A stretch of DNA of 64,000 nucleotides. Origin: Ischnura elegans (lineage: Eukaryota; Arthropoda; Insecta; Odonata; Coenagrionidae). Within the stretch, counting starts at the first letter, position 1. Each line of letters starts with the position of its first letter. This document shows, in pieces, positions 13,131 through 23,390 of this stretch. The notes beneath the pieces are model-generated. The model ran no database searches and was not told where the DNA came from. It saw only the letters and a program-made list of their open reading frames with translations. The translations under genes and the position numbers were made by a program. Location: positions 92,749,030 through 92,813,029 of the forward strand of contig NC_060246.1 in assembly GCF_921293095.1 (NCBI RefSeq), given 5' to 3'.

Positions 13131-13770
13131 AATTAGTTGGAGAGGTTAGGGATTTTGATTGTCATATTTTTTAGGAAAAATAACTCGCTGTCGGAAAATA
13201 CCCAAACTTGAAAGGGATACGAACCAAGCATCCATTGCAACCGATGTGAAATTTGGAGAATGAAAATTTGCGAAAAATTAGGAGAGGATTTGGGCTGGAA
13301 GGAGTGGGGTAGTACGAGGGGCAGGAGAGGCAGAGACTGTGCCTTAAGTATCGTGTCACCGCACCGTGAAGAATTCATCGGTATAAGATGGCGGTAAAGG
13401 CTCATATTATTAATAGACTTATGATATACCATATCTTCCCTATTTTTCTTAGATATCAATGAAGAAGTTTGAAAACAGTTTAGTTTTCAATAAAGAAAAA
13501 GATACTCATGGATATGGTGTTGAATAAGAAGAAGCGTGGTGAATTTACTGGAGGAAACTAGCAGAGGAGGTTATGAGGAGATAGAGTGCATTTCGAACAA
13601 GTAGTGTGTATCAATTAAAGCTAAAATAAGACCTCATTGAAAGTGATAGGGCAACTTTAAACCAAATACCCTTTGAAATCTGTGTGAAATAACCGCAACG
13701 TATCGGTAACAAAAAAGCAGCAAAATAAAACAGTTTAAGAAATCACCAAGTGTTTTCGCACCTCAAGTTG
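13131..13770. repeat. diverged duplications upstream of the myosuppressin promoter
   Basis: The stretch at 13260-13370 (GAAAAATTAGGAGAGGATTT ... CAGAGACTGTGC) resembles 13800-13915 (GAAAATTGGGAGAGGATTGG ... GAGAGACTGTGCGTGAAG). The stretch at 13455-13600 resembles 11815-11950, sharing AATGAAG.AGTTTGAA and GAGGAGG/GGAGGTTATGAGGAG-type words. These look like old local duplications. The open frames on the minus strand are low-complexity. Confidence 0.35.
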
Positions 13771-13779
13771 ACATGCAAC

Positions 13780-13856
13780 ACATGTGGGGATGTTGGGCCG
13801 AGAGAAAATTGGGAGAGGATTGGTGGAGGAAGGGGTTGGGGCTTAGGATATTCGGC

Positions 13857-13896
<40 letters not shown>

Positions 13897-14350
13897 GCGT
13901 GAAGCGTCGTGCGGTGTGCGTGGATGTGAGTGGGTGGGGAGGGGGGAGTAAGGGAGGGGGGGAGGAGAAGGGGGAAGTAGGATGTAGCGGCGTTGACTGG
14001 TTGGACGAGGCGCGGTGGGATACACGGCGTGTGCTGAGAGAGGGGGCGGGATCGGAGGAGAGAGCGCCCCACCAAGAGTTGGCGCGCGTAAAAAGACTCT
14101 TCTTGGGCATGGGAGGGAGAGATACGGGATGATGGGGGTCGCGGAGGCAACAAGAGTTCCTGGAGGGATGGAAATACGGGGGGGAGGGGGTTCATAGGGG
14201 GTAAGGGTTCGTGGGGACAAGAGACAGGGTGGTGGGGAGGAGGGATGGGGGAGGACAGGGTGCGTTGAAAAGGGGGATGGTGATGTTGGATACATTCTCC
14301 CCCCCCCCTTTCTTCACCCCTCCACCCTTTCCTCTCTCTCTCTCTCCGGA
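13780..14350 (+). promoter_or_regulatory. Ms: polypurine GA/G-rich upstream region of the myosuppressin gene
   Basis: The plus strand is almost all purine for 500 bp. It holds a (GA)n run at about 13863-13892, a G-run cluster at 13931-13975 (GGGTGGGGAGGGGGGAG then more G runs) able to form a G-quadruplex, and a C/CT-rich stretch with (TC)n at about 14295-14347 just before the TATA box. GA repeats are binding sites for GAGA-type factors in insects. The long Ser/Pro-rich open frames on both strands are by-products of the repeats. A promoter-proximal regulatory role is inferred from position. Confidence 0.55.
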
Positions 14351-14355
14351 GTCGC

Positions 14356-14361
14356 TATAAA
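14356..14361 (+). promoter_or_regulatory. Ms: TATA box of the myosuppressin gene
   Basis: TATAAA within GTCGCTATAAAGGGGG. It lies at the downstream edge of the GC-rich island and 25-35 bp before the inferred transcription start at about 14386-14391 (CCACAGAACG). The exon that follows ends in a consensus donor at 14592, which supports this as the promoter. Confidence 0.6.
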
Positions 14362-14387
14362 GGGGGCAGTCTGCACCCATTTGAGCC

Positions 14388-14592
14388 ACAGAACGCACTT
14401 TGGAAGCTTACGAACCGCATCCTCACCTTCCGGCTTTTGCTGCAGTTGGTGTCCAGGTCACGCAGCAAGGGAATCTCCACCGTCGGTCCTGTGAGAGGAA
14501 GTCCCGTGTAGATATCCCCTCTTCTGGTGTCCGCTCCGGCTGGCTTACTTCTTCTCCAGTTTATTCCTCAGTGGGAAAGTACTGCAAACGCG
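14388..14592 (+). other. Ms: 5' UTR exon 1 of the myosuppressin gene
   Basis: About 205 bp between the TATA box and a consensus splice donor, ACGCG|GTGAGTATT. The segment contains no ATG, which fits a leader exon with no upstream reading frame. Spliced to the acceptor before 19405, it puts GCG directly before ATGG, giving the start codon a purine at -3 and G at +4. The 5' end is estimated from the TATA box. Additional leader exons in intron 1 cannot be excluded. Confidence 0.55.
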
Positions 14593-15811
14593 GTGAGTAT
14601 TTTTCGGTCTAAGGATTTTTCCACTGGAGGATTCGAGAGTGATATTAGGTTTTCAGCCGATCCTTCGCTCGCCAAGTGAAGTACCCTCGTTCTATATAAT
14701 ATCTTAGGTTTAAGAGAAATGTGAGAAGTGAGCACTTGGATTCTGGTTCGTGAAGCTATCGGAGTGAAGTAGATGGAATTACAGTCTGGTCATATTTTCT
14801 TCCTTCACTCTTTTATTGGCAGTGCCGAGAAAAATATTAAGTAACTTTCACTACTCATGTCTAGGATTTAGATGCTAAAAGGATTTCAATATTTATATGA
14901 GAATTTGATTCCAATTTTTTGGAGTTGGTGTGGAGAACTTCACTGCATTCAGGGGCCAAATCTTCTTTCGGTATGTCTTACTAGTAATCAATCTCGCCAA
15001 TTGTTGCGGCGAAATCTGTGATGTTATACGTCCTTCAGTATTTTAGAAAAAGCAAAAGCAACGAGTAAAATATTCCCGTACGTGAAATAATGCAAGTGAT
15101 TCGTAAATAACGTATTTATTCTTGAACAATAAACTTAAAAACAAGGGACATAAACGTAATGCTAGACAATATTGAAGAGCATTATTTCGAGTATCGTAGG
15201 TAAAATAATTAGTTGCAATTTTCTGTCATGTTAGAAATACCGGTTACCCTTTCCTACATCTTAGAGCGCATGAAGACTTGTTTCGAATTCGTTCAATAAT
15301 TTTTTCCGAGGTAAATTTGTAAATTTTTAAGCATATATTCTCGATATGATTAATGTTATCTAGATAATAATGAATAAATATTGGTGCCATTATGATGATT
15401 AAAAAGTTACCCACACACGGAAACAGTATTTTAAAATTCTATTAGGAATAAAACTGCTAATATTCCAACTGACATAGCAAAAAACTGCTTTTCTCACTCG
15501 TCAAAATTCATTACACCAAAATATTTTGGAGAAATTGAATTTGTAGTCACAAGTCAATGAATTTTATTTCTTGGTAATTATATAGTCTTCAAATTATTTC
15601 TTAGAGTTAACGTATAGTTTGTGTTAAGTTGATTTAGTTGCGCAGTATTTATTCATATATTCATTTGAAATGGGCGTAAAAGTGTTTTTATTCTTTCCTA
15701 GCAAATTTAGAGAGAGAGCGAATGGTGTGACTTTTTATAAAATAAGTTTTAACTTAATTTACCGCTGAAAAACCTCACTACTCTTATTTAATGTTTATAT
15801 TGATTAAAATT

Positions 15812-16017
15812 GCCGGCCTCGATGGCGGCGGGTTAAAGTCCTCGCCTGCCAAACATGAGGTCGCGGGTTCAAGTCCCGCCTGGGTAAGTTTCACTTATCC
15901 AGGTTATGGTTGTTCCTGTACGTTTCATTGCTGAATATATTGAATACTTCGATTTCAAATGGCCTATGAGAGCTGTATTCGGAGGTCTGGGAATAAAATT
16001 TAAAAAAATAAATAAAT
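15812..16017 (+). repeat. tRNA-Gly-derived SINE in intron 1
   Basis: The head GCCGGCCTCGATGGCGGCGG is followed by CTCGCCTGCCAAA (Gly GCC anticodon loop) and a perfect B box, GGGTTCAAGTCCC, at 15865-15877. After a tRNA-unrelated body the element ends in an A-rich tail with AATAAATAAA-type repeats. The tRNA part cannot fold into a full functional tRNA (the D-arm is disturbed), so I call it a SINE and not a tRNA gene. It lies in sense orientation within the intron. Confidence 0.7.
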
Positions 16018-19000
16018 GCGATGTGTAATGAAGGAGCAAGTTTGCAAGTTAGCCGATCTAACAGATATAGGATATTAGAATGCGGATATGCAAAAGTCCT
16101 ACCTATTGACGCTCTGGTTACTCTACCTAAAGCGAAAAAAATAGGTGCAAAAAGGATGTGGAATCTAATGGAATATTCAGTCTTCAACCTCCTCTTAAAG
16201 AGCTGGTACACGTAAAAAAGACGTGGCTAAGTGATCCTGCAATTAAGAGACTACGCTTCCACGATCGAAAAGAAAGACTTTATCTCGACCCATATTTGCT
16301 TAGTGCCGGAACTCGAGAAGAGACAAAAAGGGAGGATCGGATATTCATTTTATCGGTGTGATTTTTTTTTATGAAACGATGGGGTTAAAAAAGACAAGAG
16401 CAGTCCCAGAAGTCGGGTTAATGGATTATTTATGAGGTATGCATGGGTATTGGGTGTAACAACGCGAGGATGACGCGATTCCTCTGGAATCATTCTTCCC
16501 GTCTCCTAAATCTCATTCTAAAGGGATTAGAGGAGAAGTAAATTATGCATTGGAAAAAAGAGGTAAACGGGATCTCAGGAAGATCGTCAACTTCTTCCTC
16601 CCACACGGCCTTCCACTTTCTTGGCATCGTATTCGAGAACGGCGTCATTGTCACCAATTTTCCACATCTCTTGCCCTTTTTTCTATCCATTCTCCTTTTC
16701 CAGAAATCCCATAAGAATTTCATTTCAACCTCCTCAACGCATCCTTAAAACAATGTTAAAACCAAGCCTAGATAGCCGAAAAAGCGCAAAAAATGGTGTA
16801 TAGCGTCGTTAATAATGTAGTTTATTGGGAATAGAATAAGTTAAGGCAGTGTTAATGCCGCTGGTCGCTTTGCGTGGGTGTTATCCTTCGAGAGGACGCA
16901 CACGCCTCTCATTTATATACAAATATTATGTACTAGCCCAACGTCCTTCTTTTTCAACTTGGCGACGATGAGATGGGAAAAGTTTTTTCAAAGTTGCAAG
17001 GTTGCTCGGCTAAGCCGTTTAAATATGCGGAGACATGCGTGCTTAATCCCGGGGTGAAATTGATTGGTATTCCCTTAGGATGGACCCTACGTCTTAGAAG
17101 AATTTAAACGCTTAATCATGAAGTTTATTTTACCCTTTATCATATGCCTTTAATTACCATTAGTCACTTGTCCTGAAAGATTCTTTAGTTATTTGCCATC
17201 AGAGAGAACGATTTTTATATAGTGCGTCAATATATACGTCAAATCAAACTTTCAATTATTTTATAATTAAGAAAGTCGGAATTAAAAAAAAGCACGAAAC
17301 GTAAGAGAATATTTTTAAATAAAAATGACATAATGATTAATTCATTATTTTCACCCTAGATTTAAAAAAATAAAATCACTGACTTTTTATATGCTGAGGA
17401 AGTTCACGTGCACATTTGAATAGAATTTACTTCCTTGCACCATTTAACGATATTTTTGCCATACCTTCCAAACGCTCTGCTGTTTTCTGCTGACTATAAG
17501 ATGTAGTAAGTGCATTATTTGACCCAAGTATCTTCATTATTTACACAAAAATGACGTCCAGGTGCCAAAGGTGCTGATGTTCATCTGAAGGCCTTAACCG
17601 AGGTCAATAAAGAAAAATTTTAACAGGAAACTTAATACCACCGTATGCACCGTTTAATCACTCATTTTTTTAGTTTTTGGGTAATAATCGATGACGAAGG
17701 AGCGCGAAAATTCAATATTCGCTGGTATGAGCATGACTGCTCTGGATCAAACGTGAGTTTCACTTCAATATTGCTGGCCGTAAATTGCGACTTTTTTTCT
17801 CGTCTCCGTTGCACCAAAATACATTTTGAAGGATTAGTGAAAATATAAGATTAATAAAACCACCCTAGTTTAGTAGTTTTCACGATAACATATTCAAGCA
17901 TTCAAACTTTCCTAACATTTCCAGAAATTAAAGTGAAAAATATCCCAAGGCAAAATACTCTCAGACGAAGCGTTTTTAAGGCTTGAATGAATGTCATCTG
18001 AAAACATAAAATATCCTGATTGAGACTTCATTTGCCATTTGCCAAAGTTCAACTATCATGAACATTATGTTGGGAAACCAGAGAAGAATACGCCACTTCC
18101 ATTAGCTCTGAAAATAGAAAATATAAATCTGTCATCCTGCGGTTAATGCAACTTTACAAACATATACGACGTGCAGGTTGCCTATCTATTAACTTAAAAC
18201 TTAGATATGGTTTCGAGTATTCCACTCATCAGCTTGCTGGTACCTTCTCATACACAACTTCGACATCGAGGAAAAAATAACATTGATATCTTAGAGGAAA
18301 TATAGAATATTAGAAAATTCTATTCTCATGATCAGCAATGGCTTTTCGCTTTTCAGTATTTTACATTTAAAAAATCGCCGTGACCACGGATTTAGTACAT
18401 TCACCACACATTTTCTAACACACGCTTTATATCTAACCGGAAATGGAACGCATAAGAGACATTTCAAAGTTGGCCAAAGTCTTTTATATTTTGTTCTGGC
18501 AAATTTCAAGGTGAAAGCGAGTTTCAAACGAATGACACGTCAAGAGCAAACACAATTTACGACCGGATGAGCGGTGATGGTTAATCTTAAGTTGAGTCAA
18601 TCCGAATGAACCTTACCCCTTAATTTTCTAACCACTGCATTCCGAGGCAGTAGGATTTAATTTTGAAAATCATGGGAAAAACCTTCTCGAGTTTGACTCC
18701 GTTCGGTCTTTTCACGACTGGCGTTTAAATTATTAACTCAACCATCGTTCTCAAATCGACAAAATCGACTCAAGGGGTGTTAGTGAAGGTTGCTAGAGTG
18801 CTCCACCGATATTCTCCTCGATGGCTACCTGAAAACGATGATTGAGTCACTAATTGAAACTTCGGTCATAAAAAGAGGCGATTACCCGGTAGAGCACCCG
18901 GAAATTATTCCCTACCAGCCTCCGCTGGGAAAGTATCGGATCTTTTTTCACCTTACCTTGTAGCACCAAAATGATTATGCCTAGATTTAATATATATCAT

Positions 19001-19278
19001 AGTGTACACTGTATACATATTATATCTGCATAAAATACATGCAAATGTCCTCTACCACGCAGATAATATCTATATATTATACGTATTATATCTGCTACCA
19101 TAATATGGATTTTATATATATTTAATACGTATAACTCGTCGTAAATCTGTATATTATACATATCTTATACATGTGTGATGATCTCTGGTTACGCCGTAAG
19201 GATATTATTTGTATATTTTAAAGATGCTGGTATACATCAAGAACCATGGATCATCAGGCATGTGTAAAATATGTATGA

Positions 19279-19302
19279 TATACAGATTTGCAAATCTGTA
19301 TA
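19279..19302. repeat. perfect 24-bp palindrome centred on ATTTGCAAAT
   Basis: The half-site TATACAGATTTG is followed directly by its reverse complement CAAATCTGTATA. It lies 102 bp before the coding exon of the myosuppressin gene, in AT-rich DNA with other TATATAC-type palindromes. ATTTGCAAAT resembles POU/octamer-type sites; function is unknown. Confidence 0.5.
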
Positions 19303-19404
19303 CCGATGTATTTCGAAATCTTAAAAATATATCTACAGATATAATCCTTTTGGTGCTGTTAGGGTTAAGGCCTATTTTCTTAACACTTTCCACTTGGTCA
19401 ACAG

Positions 19405-19714
19405 ATGGCACCAGGCTCTGTGGCGCAGTGGGAAAGCACCGCGAAACACCTGTTGGTGGCGACGCTGTTGATCTCCAGCCTGGCCGAGTGCCTGGTGATC
19501 CCGATGGGCAGCGGCGACAGCAACTCTGTGTCTCAGACGGGCGGTGCGTCGGAGCAAGGAGGCAGCGGTTACCCGTACATGTACGCCTTCACGGCTCAGT
19601 GCATGAGCACCCCGCTCGAAGAGATGCCACCCAGGTTAAGGCGGCTCTGCATCGCTCTCTCCACCATCTCCAACCTGTCGAGCGGAGATGCACGGTTTTC
19701 CATGGACGACAAGG
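19405..19714 (+). other. Ms: myosuppressin coding exon 2 (signal peptide and propeptide)
   Basis: 310 bp, 103 codons plus one base, clearly more GC-rich than the flanking introns. It starts at the first base after TTGGTCAACAG and ends at AAGG|GTAAGA. The acceptor tract and the in-frame TAA at 19381 argue against coding upstream. It encodes residues 1-103 and the first base of Ala104. Confidence 0.93.
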
Positions 19715-22640
19715 GTAAGACCACGAATATTGCAATTAAGGATTCTCCAGTTGGCCAGTTGACGTGTTTTCACCAACCGAATATTTAAACGAATGTACAA
19801 AAGTGTCACTCGCATTGTTGAGCGCAGAGAAATTAGAATTTCACGAGGAAGTAAGCTGTTGGCCAAAATTTATACCGTTGAAGATATAACTCATCCATTG
19901 ATATCCATCCATTGATAATCCAACTTTAAAATGATATTTATCGCGATTTTGAATACCCTATTGCAAATAAAGAGATGAAATGGAATGATCTGCACTGTGC
20001 AATTCCCTTAGGTCAGAAACTCGATAAATAAGGATGGTCAACGGCCTGTCGAAAATCGGTTCTCATTCGATGTTTATCACGATATCTTTATTACATCGTC
20101 ACTGAGTCAGAGAGTATCTTGGCTTTTAGCAAGCAGATAGGTCTTACCTAACAATTTATCAAGGTCAGGTAGCATTCCTATACAGAGTGAGAATGAATAG
20201 TGTAAGTGAAATTTGGGAATATAATTTCTTTCTCATGACCATATCAATTTTTTGCGTTTAGCATGCACGGTTACTCTAAGCCATATGGCTGGTCAGAGGG
20301 TTAAAATGCAAAAAAAATTGCTTATAACTCACTTAAATCGGGCCGAGTGAGAGGTCGGAACTTATTCAATGGTAATAATAACAAATCAACGATTCATTCA
20401 AGCAATCAGGCAATCTCTTGACTATTACCGAGCCAATAATTCATATATCCTAGTTTCAAAGTTATACAGAGTTCTGAGACAGCGTGAGAACAAAATTGGG
20501 GAATTTGAATGCAAATAACTAACTTCGAATGGACAGAAATTGGATCAAGGGAAAGTTAGACCTTTTTCCATGTTGATGATAAAATCTTGACGGTACAGTC
20601 ACTCAATTTGGGAACCTTTCAACTGTCTATGAGCTGATAATTTGTTCCTATGCTAGTTTAAAGGGTTTATAGCTTCCTAAAAAGCGTTAGCAGGACATTA
20701 AGAAATGTTATTAATGCCAATTTACGCGTCTAAAATGAGCCTAAGTTAGACCAAGGTAAGGTCGGTTTTCATTCCATGTTTAGAATAATAGCTTAAAGGT
20801 GCAGTCACCTAAACAGGGAAGCTTTTGGATTTGTAAAAGAACGGAGATCTAACGTTGATAAAATTAAACTTCTTCGAGATTCTCCAGCAGCGTATGGTTA
20901 TATCAGAAAATTGGGGAAGGAAAGAGAAATTATGAATGCTCGAGTACGCCCTCATTCAATTTATCTCCTAGCTTTGTATTTCAAAGACGGAGACAAAAAA
21001 TGTTTAAATATACGTTTTCAAATTTTTAATTTTTCGTAAAATATAAAGGACAAAAGGCCAAAATAATCGAATAAATAAGATGAAATGCTGGAAAAAATTG
21101 CAAATAAATATTATCTGATTTCAAATAAAACTAAAATTATCATCTAAAAGTAAAATTCATTACGTTATCCGTGAATTGTTCCATATTCTACAATTTGGTA
21201 CTGAAAATTCAAACTACCACATATTTCGTGATCTGAAATCTATGTATTAATGTCTTCCATCGATAAACTGTTTACGACACTTCGAATTCTTCGATTAGAA
21301 TAATTAGCGATTTCAGTGATACATTAATTCTTCTTCTGTTACGTGGAACTTGTATTTTTGAGCTTAGCCTTTGTTGGAGTACGTTTCTACGGCAAAGGTG
21401 GCGTCGACGTCGCATTTGAAATCCATCCAAATTTTTGATGATAAACATATGATGATATGTTTGCAATTAACGAGCGTAAATTTTCCGTTGAAACTGCCAT
21501 TTTCGGCATTTTCGAATAAGTTTTACATGTTGTCAGGGTAGGTCCTCATACGACCTATCTCCAGTGGCATAAAATTATGCGTGCGTAAACTTTTTATGTC
21601 AAAGATAATTTGCGAGCATCAAACACATTATATTTTATGAGCTCACCTTCCTTTAAACGAGAGTTTTTATTAATGATTACGCCAAAATAATACCTGATTA
21701 ATCCTGAACAGCCAAAAAATTAATTAAATTCATGATGGTGCAAGTACATTAAATTCATGATGTTGCAAGTAGATTAAATTCATGATGCCTCACCTCGGCA
21801 ATACTGGTTTTACGACAGATGAAAATATTTGTGGAAACGTATTAAATGACAGCATGAATGTTATATTCACACCTAACTTGAGTGAGTATAAATAACCAGT
21901 AATTTTAATATTTTCACCCCAATACCTGAGCGATTACTAAGAGTTTAATTCAGGAAATCAGCCTCTGGAAATTCCTTTTCACACGCAGGCGAAAATGAAC
22001 AATTTTGCACCCCTTTCCATTTTTCTCTCCGTAGAGTTATGAAATATCAACTTTTGTGTTCACGTATTTATAAATACCTCTAGGAAGCGGCGTAATATTT
22101 ATTAGTGATAGGTTCTTATACTCTTTCAATCCGATGAAGTTCCCACACCATCAAACCTTCATTTTTTCAATAAGTAATGCGGTACTCATTTTTTAAGAAA
22201 ATCTAAATCTAACCAAATGGATTGAAAACGCTTCTACAATATTCTGGTTTAACCCATGAGTGTGTACATTAAATGATATGCTGTACAGAGGAACAAATTC
22301 AACCGACGAACACAGTTAGCATAGAGTATTAAATATACATTTTTACCCCAATAAATTTTACACGCTAGTTCTCTAGTCTAGTGGTTTCACACCTCAAGAT
22401 TATAAAATTTTGAATAAGGGGTAGATCAGTTTAGGTTATGGTGTACCTAAAAAAAGGGTGTTTTGATCATTTATTTAAGTAAAATGAATACGTGAATGTA
22501 CTGAAGAAACCTTGTACAGATCCTGCCATAATGTATTATCTTCTGTTGCAGCTATGCGAGAGAACGGTGCACTGCTGGACAGCGGAGTGAAGCGACAAGA
22601 CGTTGACCATGTGTTCCTAAGGTTCGGCCGCAGCCGTTAA
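19405..22640 (+). CDS. Ms: myosuppressin precursor (leucomyosuppressin, [15 protein letters not shown])
   Basis: The CDS joins 19405-19714 and 22552-22640, 132 residues plus TAA. It is a secreted neuropeptide precursor; mature myosuppressins act through G-protein-coupled receptors to inhibit gut and other visceral muscle contraction and feeding in insects. Residues 1-27 form a signal peptide (core [13 protein letters not shown]). Residues 65-104 hold the conserved propeptide block with Cys66 and Cys82 ([18 protein letters not shown]). K117-R118 precedes [10 protein letters not shown] (119-128), then G129 as amide donor and R130. N-terminal Gln would cyclise to pyroglutamate. The exon 2 donor GACAAGG|GTAAGA and the acceptor CTTCTGTTGCAG|CT share phase and rebuild an Ala codon. 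ATG is the first codon of its exon, preceded by a stop in the intron frame. The precursor ends GRSR instead of a classical dibasic GKR or GRR. Assignment is very secure. Confidence 0.96.
19715..22551 (+). other. Ms: intron 2 of the myosuppressin gene
   Basis: A 2837-bp intron, phase 1, starting GTAAGACC and ending TATCTTCTGTTGCAG. It is AT-rich with no recognised gene. It holds a 25-bp tandem repeat at 21723-21787. It separates the signal peptide and propeptide from the mature peptide. Confidence 0.93.
21723..21787. repeat. 25-bp tandem repeat, 2.6 copies
   Basis: ATTAAATTCATGATG recurs at 21723, 21748 and 21773, joined by TGCAAGTA-type spacers. It is a small minisatellite inside intron 2. 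Confidence 0.7.
22552..22640 (+). other. Ms: myosuppressin coding exon 3 with mature peptide
   Basis: The exon supplies two bases of Ala104, residues 105-132 and the stop TAA at 22638-22640. It encodes the spacer ending SGVKR, the mature decapeptide at 22596-22625, the amidation Gly at 22626-22628 and the tail RSR. Transcription continues into the 3' UTR. Confidence 0.96.
22596..22625 (+). other. Ms: mature myosuppressin peptide [10 protein letters not shown]
   Basis: Ten codons following the KR cleavage site and preceding GGC CGC (Gly-Arg). The sequence is identical to leucomyosuppressin, which is known with N-terminal pyroglutamate and C-terminal amide. It is the only FLRF-type peptide in the precursor. 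Confidence 0.96.
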
Positions 22641-23390
22641 TTTATCTTTGACACACTTCAATGAGTGCAGGATGAAAAATTACGCTTTTTTTCAACGCCC
22701 CAACCCTAATTTTTTATTGCAAGAAGAGATTGAGAAAAATAAAAAAAAATCGTTGCAAGGCGGGAATCTTGGGAAGAATAAACCCATCAATTAGTTATAA
22801 AAGTAACTTCCAGTTAACCTTTCTTCCCATTCCAACGCCAGTGACAGTAATTGTTTTAAAAAATCAAAATTATCTATGCGGTACATATATAAAAAAATTT
22901 AATCTGGACCAAACCCTGTTGTGTTGGGACAATTAATTTTTCCTTGAACAACATCAATATTGTATAATAAGTGTGTTAAATATATGAGTATTAAACAATG
23001 AACCTTTGTATGATTTGTACGAGCATGAATGAATATATTCGTGGATTTTCGCTTTTTTAATTTAGTTGTTTGCGTTGTCACGTCGCAATTAATCGATTCA
23101 TTACCATGCAATGTATAGCAATTGAAACAGGGTCGGATTTTGTAATAATTTTGGTTTTATGCTCAAATATTATGGCTGCCAATTATCAATGGCATTAAAT
23201 CCAAAAGAGTGTAAAATTGATGGCTTCTCATTTGATGAATAAACAGATGTCGTATTTTATAAGTTGCCAAAATAGTTAAGAGAGATCAAATATTCTCTTC
23301 CACACAGTAACAATGATTAGTTTGTTATATGAAGTGTGTGTGAAATTGTATAAATGGATGTATTATACTGAAATGGAAGTGAAATAAATA
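22641..23390 (+). other. Ms: myosuppressin 3' UTR, extent uncertain
   Basis: AT-rich sequence after the stop. AATAAA occurs at 22738-22743, 22777-22782, 23238-23243 and 23383-23388. The sequence alone does not say which is used, so the UTR could be about 120 or about 760 bases, with alternative ends possible. Confidence 0.5.

Larger units (their letters stand above)
14593..19404 (+). other. Ms: intron 1 of the myosuppressin gene (inferred)
   Basis: Starts GTGAGTAT and ends with a pyrimidine-rich tract (CCTATTTTCTTAACACTTTC) then TTGGTCAACAG. The intron is 4812 bp, AT-rich, and holds a tRNA-Gly-related SINE at 15812-16017. It also holds a 24-bp perfect palindrome at 19279-19302 in an AT-rich segment with several TATATAC palindromes (about 18985-19340). 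Open frames inside it are short and unrecognised. Confidence 0.55.

Noticed and set aside
13743..14398. Several overlapping 68-150 codon frames on both strands upstream of the myosuppressin exon
   Set aside because: They are rich in Ser/Pro or Gly/Arg and come from (GA)n and G-run low-complexity DNA. Frames are open on both strands at once, as repeats give, and no conserved domain is visible.
14400..14612. 70-codon plus-strand frame over the leader exon
   Set aside because: It starts at TTG, crosses the consensus splice donor at 14592, and the exon has no ATG. It is best read as untranslated leader.
15812..15890. Functional tRNA-Gly gene in intron 1
   Set aside because: The anticodon loop and B box are good, but the D-arm is disrupted and the sequence continues into a SINE body with an A-rich tail.
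19405..19788. Unspliced 127-residue reading of the myosuppressin exon
   Set aside because: The frame continues into intron 2 past the GTAAGA donor and would lack the mature peptide. The spliced product is supported by phase and by the peptide in exon 3.
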